Positions 44,760 through 51,489 of a stretch of DNA of 64,000 nt are shown here, one piece after another. Both the position numbers and the translations under genes were made by a program. The notes beneath the pieces are model-generated. The model was not told the DNA's origin. It saw only the letters and a program-made list of their open reading frames with translations, and ran no database searches. The DNA is from Pinibacter sp031553495. GTDB taxonomy: Bacteria > Bacteroidota > Bacteroidia > Chitinophagales > Chitinophagaceae. The stretch's first letter is position 1. Each line of letters opens with the position of its first letter. The stretch covers positions 56,236 through 120,235 of the forward strand of contig JAVBLN010000022.1 of assembly GCA_031553495.1 (NCBI GenBank), written 5' to 3'.

Positions 44760-45515
44760 ATGAAATTGCTTGAAAATAAAGTGGCTGTAATTACCGGCGC
44801 TGCCCGTGGTATTGGAGAAGGTATCGCATTAAAGTTTGCTGAACATGGCGCTCATATCGCCTTTACTTATGTAAGCGACGGAAGCGCACAAAAGGCAAAA
44901 ATTTTGGAAGAGAAACTTACAGCGCTTGGCGTAAAAGCAAAAGCTTATCAAAGCAATGCAGGAGTTTTTAGCGAATGTGAAGTTTTTGTAAATGACGTAG
45001 TAAAAGAATTTGGCGGCGTGGATATATGTGTGAATAATGCCGGTATTTCAAAAGATAATTTATTGCTTAGATTATCTGAAGAACAATGGGACGATGTGAT
45101 GAACGTAAACCTGAAAAGTGTTTACAATATGACTAAACAGGTTATACGTCCTATGATGAAAGCGAAAAGCGGCAGCATCATAAATATGAGCTCTATAATT
45201 GGAATTCGTGGAAATGCGGGCCAGTCGAGCTATGCCGCCAGCAAAGCCGGTATAATAGGTTTCACAAAATCTATTGCGCTGGAACTTGGTAGCCGTAATG
45301 TTCGTTGCAACGCCATTGCTCCGGGCTTTGTTGAAACTGATATGACACATTACCTAAAAGATGGATCAGGTGCTGATGAATATCTCAAAAAAATTCCTCT
45401 CGCACGTTTTGGTACCACTGAAGAAATTGCGCAGGTTACATTATTCCTGGCCAGCAGTATGAGCAACTATATCACCGGCCAGGTGATAAGTGTTTGTGGC
45501 GGACTCAATATTTAA
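44760..45515 (+). CDS. fabG: 3-oxoacyl-ACP reductase FabG
   Basis: 251 residues. TGAARGIG at 12-19, NNAG at 92-95, catalytic Ser144/145, YxxxK at Y158/K162 and the C-terminal YITGQVISVCGG, all typical of housekeeping FabG. It reduces 3-oxoacyl-ACP with NADPH in fatty acid synthesis. It is not in an acyl-carrier gene cluster here. Convergent with the YceI gene, the two sharing a long inverted repeat at their junction. Confidence 0.92.
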   Translation: MKLLENKVAVITGAARGIGEGIALKFAEHGAHIAFTYVSDGSAQKAKILEEKLTALGVKAKAYQSNAGVFSECEVFVNDVVKEFGGVDICVNNAGISKDNLLLRLSEEQWDDVMNVNLKSVYNMTKQVIRPMMKAKSGSIINMSSIIGIRGNAGQSSYAASKAGIIGFTKSIALELGSRNVRCNAIAPGFVETDMTHYLKDGSGADEYLKKIPLARFGTTEEIAQVTLFLASSMSNYITGQVISVCGGLNI

Positions 45516-45521
45516 TCATCG

Positions 45522-45593
45522 AATCATTGAGTTATTGAAACTGTGTGAATAACTTATTGTATTCATGAATGTCACCTCAATAATTCAATGATT
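45522..45593. terminator. Convergent-gene inverted repeat, possible bidirectional terminator
   Basis: AATCATTGAGTTATTGA (45522-45538) and TCAATAATTCAATGATT (45577-45593) are 17-bp arms with one mismatch and a 38-nt loop, spanning the gap and the last codons of the YceI gene. It is AT-rich with a long loop, so terminator strength is uncertain. Confidence 0.4.
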
Positions 45594-46124
45594 TGCTTCC
45601 TCAAGCTGGATGTTGATGAAAAGTTTCACCTCTTCACCAACAAGTAAACCACCTGCTTCGGTGGTTGTATTCCATACCAGGCCAAAATCTTTTCTGTTTA
45701 GTTTTCCGGTTACTTCAAAGCCGGCTTTTACCATACCCCAGGGATCAGTTGCCAGTCCACCGTACTCTACTGCCAGTTCTATGGGTTTGGCTACACCTCT
45801 TATTTCAATATCACCTTTTAATGTGTAGTTGTCATCAGATGTTTTGTGTAAACTTCCATTCCTGAAATGTATAGTTTCATATTTGTCGGAAGCAAAAAAA
45901 TCTTCTGATCTCAAATGATCGTCCCGATCCGCATTATTGGTATCAATACTTTTAACTTCGATAAAAAAATTTACATCGGCGCCGTCAAAATTATCTCCAT
46001 CGGAATGCACTTCACCGTTGAAAGTTTTAAAACTTCCGGTTACAGTGGAAATAACAAGGTGTTTGATTTTGAATTGTACTTGAGAATGCGCGGGATCTAC
46101 GTTCCAGTGTTTTGTATTTGCCAT
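45585..46124 (-). CDS. YceI family lipid-binding protein
   Basis: 179 residues, one YceI lipocalin-like domain: WNVDPAHSQVQFKIKHLVIS at the start, VTGSFKTFNGEV, RDDHLRSEDFFASDKYETIHF and the C-terminal GEEVKLFINIQLE. There is no signal peptide, unlike E. coli YceI, so it is probably cytoplasmic. The family binds isoprenoid or amphiphilic ligands, but no biological role can be read from the context. Confidence 0.92.
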   Translation of the reverse strand: MANTKHWNVDPAHSQVQFKIKHLVISTVTGSFKTFNGEVHSDGDNFDGADVNFFIEVKSIDTNNADRDDHLRSEDFFASDKYETIHFRNGSLHKTSDDNYTLKGDIEIRGVAKPIELAVEYGGLATDPWGMVKAGFEVTGKLNRKDFGLVWNTTTEAGGLLVGEEVKLFINIQLEEANH

Positions 46125-46198
46125 AAAGGTTTTGTTTTATATAATGGTTACGAAAAATAATAATAGTTTTTGTAAAAGCATTGCCGTTTATTAAAAAT

Positions 46199-46351
46199 TA
46201 TACTTTACGCAGTACAAATTTTCGCATGAATGTTTCACTTTGCTGAATAGCATTACAACAGTACAAGTGAGTGACACAACGATGCTTAATAGTAGCACAA
46301 CAGTTGATATCCAAAAAGAACATTGTACATTTTTATGCTGTGTGAAATATA
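46199..46351 (-). mobile_element. MITE-like unit with terminal inverted repeats, contains core copy 11
   Basis: The left end TATACTTTACGCAGTAC (46199-46215) is an inverted match to the right end (minus-strand TATATTTCACACAGCATAAA). Inside the ends lie TTCGCATGAATGTTTC and GAACATTGTACATTTTT, an inner inverted pair also present at 47351-47505. 153 bp, no coding capacity. The GH25 terminator starts at its right edge. Confidence 0.75.
46246..46310 (-). repeat. Core intergenic repeat, copy 11
   Basis: Minus-strand copy with an intact centre. The distal arm is diverged (ACAACAGTTGATATC in place of the CCGCCGG arm), as in the other TIR-embedded copies at 47395 and 50705. Confidence 0.88.
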
Positions 46352-46379
46352 AAATGCCGATATGGACCATCGGCATTTT
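46351..46379 (-). terminator. Terminator of the GH25 gene
   Basis: AAAATGCCGAT (46351-46361) and ATCGGCATTTT (46369-46379): perfect 11-bp stem, 7-nt loop, A/T tails on both sides. Confidence 0.85.
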
Positions 46380-46511
46380 AGAAAGGCTAAATCCTTTATA
46401 TCATAAAAGAACAACAGAATAATAACACTTTGAAAGGATAATTGTTTTAGGTTCAGGATTTTTTTCGTGTGTGCGTGTAAGATATCTAAAAGAAACTGTA
46501 AAAATTTGGTT

Positions 46512-47282
46512 CTACCTGATCAGCAATTTCATAAAATCGGAAGAGTCACCGTTGAACACATTAAAATCAACCTGGTGGTTGATGCCGTTTACACGGCCGC
46601 TTTCGCTATGTTGCCAAAAAATCCAGTCGCGGGTTATGCGTGGCCTGTCCTTTTGAAGGTAATGAGCCACCCATAGCGGATAATTATCAAAATCTCCCTT
46701 CAGGTATTGATTGTAAAAATCTACATTGGTATAAATAATTGGCAGCACACCATAATATTCATGCACCGTATCCATAAATTCTTTTACCCGCTGTTTAAGT
46801 TTATCGGTACTTACACCATAAGTTTGCTCCACATCAATAACAGGAGGAAGGTCGCCGGGCTCCAGTTTTACAGTATTTATAAAATTTTCGGCTTGTGCTT
46901 TACCGCTTTTGGTGGCAAGAAAAAAATGATACGCGCCTCTTGTAACTTCAGCCTTTTTCGCATTGCGCCAGTTTTGACGAAAATAGCTATCCACATTTCC
47001 CAGTCCTTCCGTGGCTTTAATAAAAGCAAAACCAATCTGCACATCATTTACATTCATGGCTTTTACTTCGGCCCAGTCAATACTACTTTGATATTTGGAA
47101 ACATCTATGCCGTGTATGGCAAAATTGTACGGTATATCAATGCCAAATTGCGGATAGCGTATAAACTTTGGCATCCTGCTATTATACAGCCACCACGCCA
47201 CTACGCCCAACACGCATAAAATCAATATCGATAAGAGGGATCTGGATGAAATTGTAGTTTTTTTTGTGCGGGCCATGCGCAA
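46512..47282 (-). CDS. Membrane-anchored GH25 family lysozyme
   Basis: 256 residues. One N-terminal membrane helix (LLSILILCVLGVVAWWLYN, about 14-32) anchors a GH25 muramidase domain: HGIDVSKYQSSIDWAEV with the catalytic-site Asp, FIKATEG with Glu, GAYHFF and the DVE motif VIDVEQTYG, then the C-terminal WIFWQHSESGRVNGI. It should cleave the MurNAc-GlcNAc bond of peptidoglycan from the periplasmic side. Single gene between two TIR units. Confidence 0.92.
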   Translation of the reverse strand: MRMARTKKTTISSRSLLSILILCVLGVVAWWLYNSRMPKFIRYPQFGIDIPYNFAIHGIDVSKYQSSIDWAEVKAMNVNDVQIGFAFIKATEGLGNVDSYFRQNWRNAKKAEVTRGAYHFFLATKSGKAQAENFINTVKLEPGDLPPVIDVEQTYGVSTDKLKQRVKEFMDTVHEYYGVLPIIYTNVDFYNQYLKGDFDNYPLWVAHYLQKDRPRITRDWIFWQHSESGRVNGINHQVDFNVFNGDSSDFMKLLIR

Positions 47283-47350
47283 AAATAAGCGTTAAGATGA
47301 TATTTTTATTCAGGTATCGTGCCGGTGCGCTTTTCACGTTTGCGATTTTT

Positions 47351-47505
47351 TATACTTCGCACAGTATAAAAAAATGTGCAATGTTATTTTTTGGTATCAG
47401 TGGTATTGCTACTATTAAGCATCGTTGTGTCACTCACTTGTACGGTAGTAATGCTATTCAGCAAGTTGAAACATTCATGCGAAAATTTATACAGCGTAAA
47501 GTATA
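47351..47505 (+). mobile_element. MITE-like unit with terminal inverted repeats, contains core copy 12
   Basis: Best example of the larger unit. Left end TATACTTCGCACAGTATAAA (47351-47370), right end on the minus strand TATACTTTACGCTGTATAAA (47505-47486): 16 of 20 positions match. Inner pair TGTGCAATGTT and AACATTCATGCG. 155 bp, no ORF. It lies between the divergent start of the GH25 gene and the end of purF. Confidence 0.8.
47395..47458 (+). repeat. Core intergenic repeat, copy 12
   Basis: Full copy with an intact centre. The left arm is ATCAGTGGTATTGCTACTATT. Confidence 0.9.
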
Positions 47506-47586
47506 AATAAGTGAAATTCAAAACCATGCAATAAATTCCTGTAAGAGTTGCTATAAATAATAGTAATACCCTTCAATAATTCGCCA

Positions 47587-49434
47587 TCAATAGCCTCTCA
47601 CATCTTTACCTTCCATATAATTGATGAAGGCTTTGTTCACTACTTTGTTGCCGCCCGGGGTGGGGTAGTCGCCGGTAAAATACCAGTCGCCGGTATTGGT
47701 AGGACAAGCCTTGTGCAGCGATTCAATATTTTGGTATATAACCTCCACAGGAATCTGCAAACTTTCCGGAGTTATGAGTTGCGCAATTTTGTCGGATATT
47801 TCAAGTGCTGTAAACGGCTTGTATAATTTTTTTATCAGGTTTTCCGTGTGCAATTGTCCTGTTCTTGCCAGCTCCTTACATTGCTTGTATATTTCGTCTA
47901 TACAATGCTCTTGTTCTCTTTCTCTCCACAATTCCATAGCGGCGCGAAAAGCAATAAAATCACCAAGTTTGCTCATATCAATACCATAACAATCGGGGTA
48001 GCGAATTTGCGGTGCCGATGAAACAACTATGATCTTCCTGGGCTCCAGCCTTGATAACATGGTCACAATACTTTCCTTCAAAGTGGTGCCGCGCACAATA
48101 GAGTCGTCAATCACCACCAAAGTATCCACACCTTTGCGCACAGTGCCGTATGTTATATCATACACGTGTTGAACCATTTCGTTGCGGCTCGAGTCTTCGG
48201 TAATGAAAGTGCGCATCTTCACGTCTTTAATCGCAATTTTTTCAATCCGTATTTTGCGATTGATCATTTCCGTTAGTTTTTCCGGATCAATATTACTTCC
48301 CCACCTAAGTATGCGCTCTATCTTTATATTGTTGAGGTAATCTTCCATACCTTTCAGCAGGCCGTAAAATGCTACTTCCGCGGTATTGGGTATAAATGAG
48401 AAAATGGTATTCTTAAGATCGTAATTAATTGCTTTTAACACAGCATCACTTAAAAGGTATCCCAGCGCATTTCTTTCTTTATAAATTTTTTCATCGTTGC
48501 CGCGAGAAAAATATATCCGTTCGAAACTACATGCTCTTCTTTCCTGCGGTTCCAGAATTTGCTCTATAGAGTAATCGCCGTTTGCTTTCACAATCAGGGC
48601 TTCGCCGGGCATCAGTTCCTTAATTTGATTTTCGGCCACATTAAAAGTAGTTCTAATAGCAGACCTTTCAGAAGCGGCCACTATAACATCTTTATTAATG
48701 TAATAGTAGGAAGGCCGTATACCATGCGCATCGCGAAGCACAAAGCTGTCGCCATTTCCGATAAGTCCGCCAATATTATAACCGCCGTCAAAATACTGAG
48801 CAGCTTTTTTCAGAAAATTCGTCACATCCAGATGCTGGGGATTTTTTTCATCTTCTTTTACTAGGAAGTGGTGAAGCACTTCCATCATGGCTGCCAGGTC
48901 GCTCTGTTTTTGGAACGGATCCGCATTTATATTAACAAGACCAAAAAGTTCTTCCGTATTAACAAGATTAAAATTTCCCGCCAGCGCCAGGTTCCGGGCC
49001 GGAATAGTATTGCGCTTTATAAAAGGGTGGCAAAATTCAATATTGTTTTTTCCCTGGGTTCCATAACGTAAATGACCCAGCAGCAGCTCGCCCAAAAACC
49101 TTACATGCCCTTTCAGCAAGCCCGGGTGCATTTTTATATTGGGTAATTGTTTTTCCAGGCCATTGATTTCCTCACCCACCTGCCTGAAAATATCTGCAAT
49201 AGCCTGCGGAGCGATGCTCCTCATCCGATGCAAAAAAGGATAACCCGGCTCTACATGAAGTTTTACCGATGCAATACCAGCGCCATCCTGCCCCCGGTTG
49301 TGCTGTTTCTCCATAAGCAGGTACAATTTGTTGAGGCCGTACATTACAGAGCCATATTTCTGCTGGTAATATGAAAATGGTTTGCGTAAACGAATGAATG
49401 CAAGGCCGCATTCGTGCTTTATGGGATCACTCAT
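47587..49434 (-). CDS. purF: Amidophosphoribosyltransferase-like protein (PurF family, long form)
   Basis: 615 residues. The class II glutamine amidotransferase domain follows a short propeptide (MSDPIKHE), so Cys9 would be the N-terminal nucleophile after cleavage. KQHNRGQDGAGIAS and GHLRYGTQGKNN match the glutaminase. The phosphoribosyltransferase half has the PRPP motif VVIDDSIVRGTTLKES. It would make 5-phosphoribosylamine, the first step of purine synthesis. It is about 100 residues longer than typical PurF because of inserts in the glutaminase half. Bacteroidota often carry this long version, and whether it is the main PurF or a paralogue cannot be judged here. Confidence 0.88.
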   Translation of the reverse strand: MSDPIKHECGLAFIRLRKPFSYYQQKYGSVMYGLNKLYLLMEKQHNRGQDGAGIASVKLHVEPGYPFLHRMRSIAPQAIADIFRQVGEEINGLEKQLPNIKMHPGLLKGHVRFLGELLLGHLRYGTQGKNNIEFCHPFIKRNTIPARNLALAGNFNLVNTEELFGLVNINADPFQKQSDLAAMMEVLHHFLVKEDEKNPQHLDVTNFLKKAAQYFDGGYNIGGLIGNGDSFVLRDAHGIRPSYYYINKDVIVAASERSAIRTTFNVAENQIKELMPGEALIVKANGDYSIEQILEPQERRACSFERIYFSRGNDEKIYKERNALGYLLSDAVLKAINYDLKNTIFSFIPNTAEVAFYGLLKGMEDYLNNIKIERILRWGSNIDPEKLTEMINRKIRIEKIAIKDVKMRTFITEDSSRNEMVQHVYDITYGTVRKGVDTLVVIDDSIVRGTTLKESIVTMLSRLEPRKIIVVSSAPQIRYPDCYGIDMSKLGDFIAFRAAMELWREREQEHCIDEIYKQCKELARTGQLHTENLIKKLYKPFTALEISDKIAQLITPESLQIPVEVIYQNIESLHKACPTNTGDWYFTGDYPTPGGNKVVNKAFINYMEGKDVRGY

Positions 49435-49523
49435 GTTCGGAATTGAGGCGCAAAGTTAACACGATTGATTGAAAAGAGATCAATTTAAAGCAGGAAGACG
49501 GTGTTAGAGTAAATTTTTTTGGG

Positions 49524-49586
49524 TACCGGCTGTGGTATTTCATGGCGTCATCGTTGTGTCACTCACTTGTGCGGTAGTAATGCTAT
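49524..49586 (+). repeat. Core intergenic repeat, copy 13 (TTTCATGG subtype)
   Basis: The left arm has GGTATTTCATGGCGTCATC in place of GCTACTATTAAGCATC. The centre and right arm are standard. Confidence 0.88.
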
Positions 49587-49614
49587 TCAACAAGTTATGA
49601 GTTTTGAGTAATGA

Positions 49615-49705
49615 GTGCTTTTGTTTTGGCATGCAATCAGTGTATAAAGCATTCTCAATTCTTCACTCTCCATTCTCAACTTACTCAATCCAAAGTATGT
49701 GGTCT
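49615..49705 (+). repeat. 91-bp direct repeat, copy 1
   Basis: Matches 49802-49892 at 89 of 91 positions. It includes the TTGTTTTGGCATGCAATCAG phrase, CTCCATT words, and at its end 21 bases that are the 3' end of the DUF2490 gene in the other copy. Confidence 0.85.
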
Positions 49706-49763
49706 CACGCTCTGCAAGGCTTGCAGCCTTGCAGCACTATACTGTTGCTTTTAGCAACATTCA
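49706..49763 (+). repeat. Double-hairpin REP-like element, copy 1
   Basis: GCAAGGCT/AGCCTTGC (49714-49721 with 49725-49732) and TGTTGCT/AGCAACA (49743-49749 with 49753-49759) are two perfect hairpins, each with a 3-nt loop. The 58-bp element recurs inverted at 54621-54680 with about 4 differences. Confidence 0.8.
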
Positions 49764-49801
49764 AAGTATTTCAATTATTGCAGAGATTAGGTTTGTTGTT
49801 T

Positions 49802-49892
49802 GTGCTTTTGTTTTGGCATGTAATCAGTGTATAAAGCATTCTCAATTCTCCACTCTCCATTCTCAACTTACTCAATCCAAAGTATGTGGTCT
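49802..49892 (+). repeat. 91-bp direct repeat, copy 2
   Basis: Overlaps the last seven codons (including stop) of the DUF2490 gene, so this is the copy in its original place and the one at 49615 is the duplicate. Confidence 0.85.
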
Positions 49893-50585
49893 TCTTTCCG
49901 ATTTAGGAGTGTTATTATCCAAATAAAAGAGCAAGCTGGTTTGTAAAAAACCCTTTCTAACTCCATTTGTTACTTTGTTGTAATCAAACTGCAGCATATA
50001 ACCGGCCTGGAAGGCAAATAGTTTGCATACCTGGTATCCGGCTCCTGCAAAAAAGCGGTTCCGTTCAAAATATGGGGATTTGCTGGTAAAAAACACTTCG
50101 TCTGATGCGGTTGCATACACGGTGTTAGGAATAACTGTACTATTATTAATGGGCACTACGGCATTCAATCTATACCGGAAGCGGTTTTTAAAATCGCTGT
50201 TTATCCAACGCTGCTCTACTCTATAGCGGTGTTCCAGTTTTAGCCTGTCGATATTGTTGGTAAGTGAAAGCTGCTGCCATAACCTGAATTCCTTTGAAAC
50301 TACAGGAGATTTATAATTGCCCGGATAAGTGTATGTGCGATAATTGCCCATACCAATTAGAAATGAGAATTTCTTTTTTATATTGTAGGCTACACCGCCT
50401 TTTATTTCATAGTAATAGAAATCTTTGGTAACGTTTTGCGATCTTGTTTGAGCTTCCACAAAATATGAAAACCTGTTATTGGGATTGATGGCAGCATTTA
50501 CTATTGCCCAGCCTCCAAGCTTGTCGGATTGGGCATTAACTAATATAGGTGCTATTATAGCAGTAATAAATAAGAGTTTCTTCAA
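49872..50585 (-). CDS. DUF2490 outer-membrane protein
   Basis: 237 residues with a signal peptide (MKKLLFITAIIAPILVNAQ). It then has the DUF2490 pattern: GGWAIVNAAINPNNRFSYFV, a series of aromatic beta strands, KLEHRYRVEQRW near the middle and NRFFAGAGYQV near the end. The family is a predicted small barrel of unknown function. The C-terminus KSERRPHTLD is encoded within a 91-bp repeat, so its last codons may not be ancestral. Confidence 0.85.
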   Translation of the reverse strand: MKKLLFITAIIAPILVNAQSDKLGGWAIVNAAINPNNRFSYFVEAQTRSQNVTKDFYYYEIKGGVAYNIKKKFSFLIGMGNYRTYTYPGNYKSPVVSKEFRLWQQLSLTNNIDRLKLEHRYRVEQRWINSDFKNRFRYRLNAVVPINNSTVIPNTVYATASDEVFFTSKSPYFERNRFFAGAGYQVCKLFAFQAGYMLQFDYNKVTNGVRKGFLQTSLLFYLDNNTPKSERRPHTLD

Positions 50586-50657
50586 GACTAAGGTTTTATT
50601 AGGTGTTCTAAAAACAAAACACCTGTTGAAATATTTATTGTTTATCTCTTGTTTTTC

Positions 50658-50800
50658 ATATAGATACGCAGTATAAATTTATACATGGAGTGCTGACCCT
50701 GCCGAATAGCATTACTACCGCACAAGTGAGTGACACAACGATGCTTAATAGTAGCAATACTGTTGATACCCAAAAAATATTGCCTGTTTATTAAACTGCA
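50658..50800 (-). mobile_element. Decayed MITE-like unit, contains core copy 14
   Basis: The left end ATACGCAGTATAAATTTATA keeps the GCAGTATAAA terminal sequence of the TIR family. The right end (TTTATTAAACTGC) matches only in part. Core copy 14 is in the middle, with the ATACTGTTGATACC arm typical of TIR-embedded copies. Confidence 0.55.
50705..50769 (-). repeat. Core intergenic repeat, copy 14
   Basis: Minus-strand copy, centre intact. Confidence 0.88.
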
Positions 50801-50906
50801 AATGAGATACAATTTTTTACCCGCCAAAAATACTGATGTGTATGTTAAAATGAACAAATCTGTGTTGTGTTTAAAAAAACTCTAACAAAATTGCCGGCTA
50901 CATCAA

Positions 50907-50943
50907 TTTGCAAAACATCATGATTACAAATGTGCTAGTTTTG
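50907..50943 (+). promoter_or_regulatory. Candidate promoter of the 141-residue gene
   Basis: TTTG (50907-50910) and TAGTTTTG (50936-50943), a perfect TAnnTTTG box 41 bases before the start. The 25-base spacer is longer than usual. Confidence 0.4.
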
Positions 50944-50984
50944 TTCATATTGCTATTTTTTGTGGTAAGAACAACTGTTATATA

Positions 50985-51410
50985 ATGATGAAAAAGCCTG
51001 AAATTGATATTGTAAATGAAGTGCTTGAGGAATGCATTGTTGCTTACCCCGTTTCTTCATTTGTGATCAGCTTATATCAGCAGTATATTAAGCGCGGCAG
51101 TTTGAGTAAAAAGCAATTGCAGGGTTTGTATGGCAAAGCTTCTAACATAAAAAATATGTCTACGGCAAAGCTGGCCACGCTGGAAGCATTAATTAAAAAA
51201 ATGCCTACACGCTTCAAGTCTGAAGCGCCGGCGCCGGCGCCTCTTTATGAAAAGGATGAAACCTCCGGACAAATAATAGAGGCCATTTTGGCAAAATATC
51301 CGCAACACAAAAGGGTGCTTTTTTTCAAAGCAAAGTATGATAACAATGAAACGTTATCGCCACAGGATATTTCTGAACTTAAAAAGTTTTGGCAGTTATT
51401 AAAATTATAG
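50985..51410 (+). CDS. Hypothetical protein, 141 residues
   Basis: No family recognised. Two helical halves: residues 1-75 (VNEVLEECIVAYPVSSFVIS, LSKKQLQGLYGKAS) and 90-141 (SGQIIEAILAKYPQHKRVLFFKAK, LSPQDISELKKFWQLL), joined by an Ala/Pro linker (SEAPAPAPLYEKDE). The two halves share an E-x-(I/V)-L-x-x-(Y/C)P-x-x-x-x-V pattern, so it may be an internal duplication of a small helical domain. Soluble, no signal peptide. It is convergent with the SNF2 helicase gene, about 80 bases apart, and a functional link is not implied. Confidence 0.7.
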   Translation: MMKKPEIDIVNEVLEECIVAYPVSSFVISLYQQYIKRGSLSKKQLQGLYGKASNIKNMSTAKLATLEALIKKMPTRFKSEAPAPAPLYEKDETSGQIIEAILAKYPQHKRVLFFKAKYDNNETLSPQDISELKKFWQLLKL

Positions 51411-51489
51411 GTTTTGGTATTTTGTTGGCGGCAGTGGGGATCCTGCTTTTCAGAAGTTCTAATCGTGAATAGCAGGTTTTCTTGCACCA

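Larger units (their letters stand above)
49435..49871. other. Repeat-rich gap with a direct duplication
   Basis: Core copy 13, a TGAGTTT word, then two 91-bp direct repeats (49615-49705 and 49802-49892) that bracket a double-hairpin element. The second repeat runs into the last codons of the DUF2490 gene. Confidence 0.7.
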
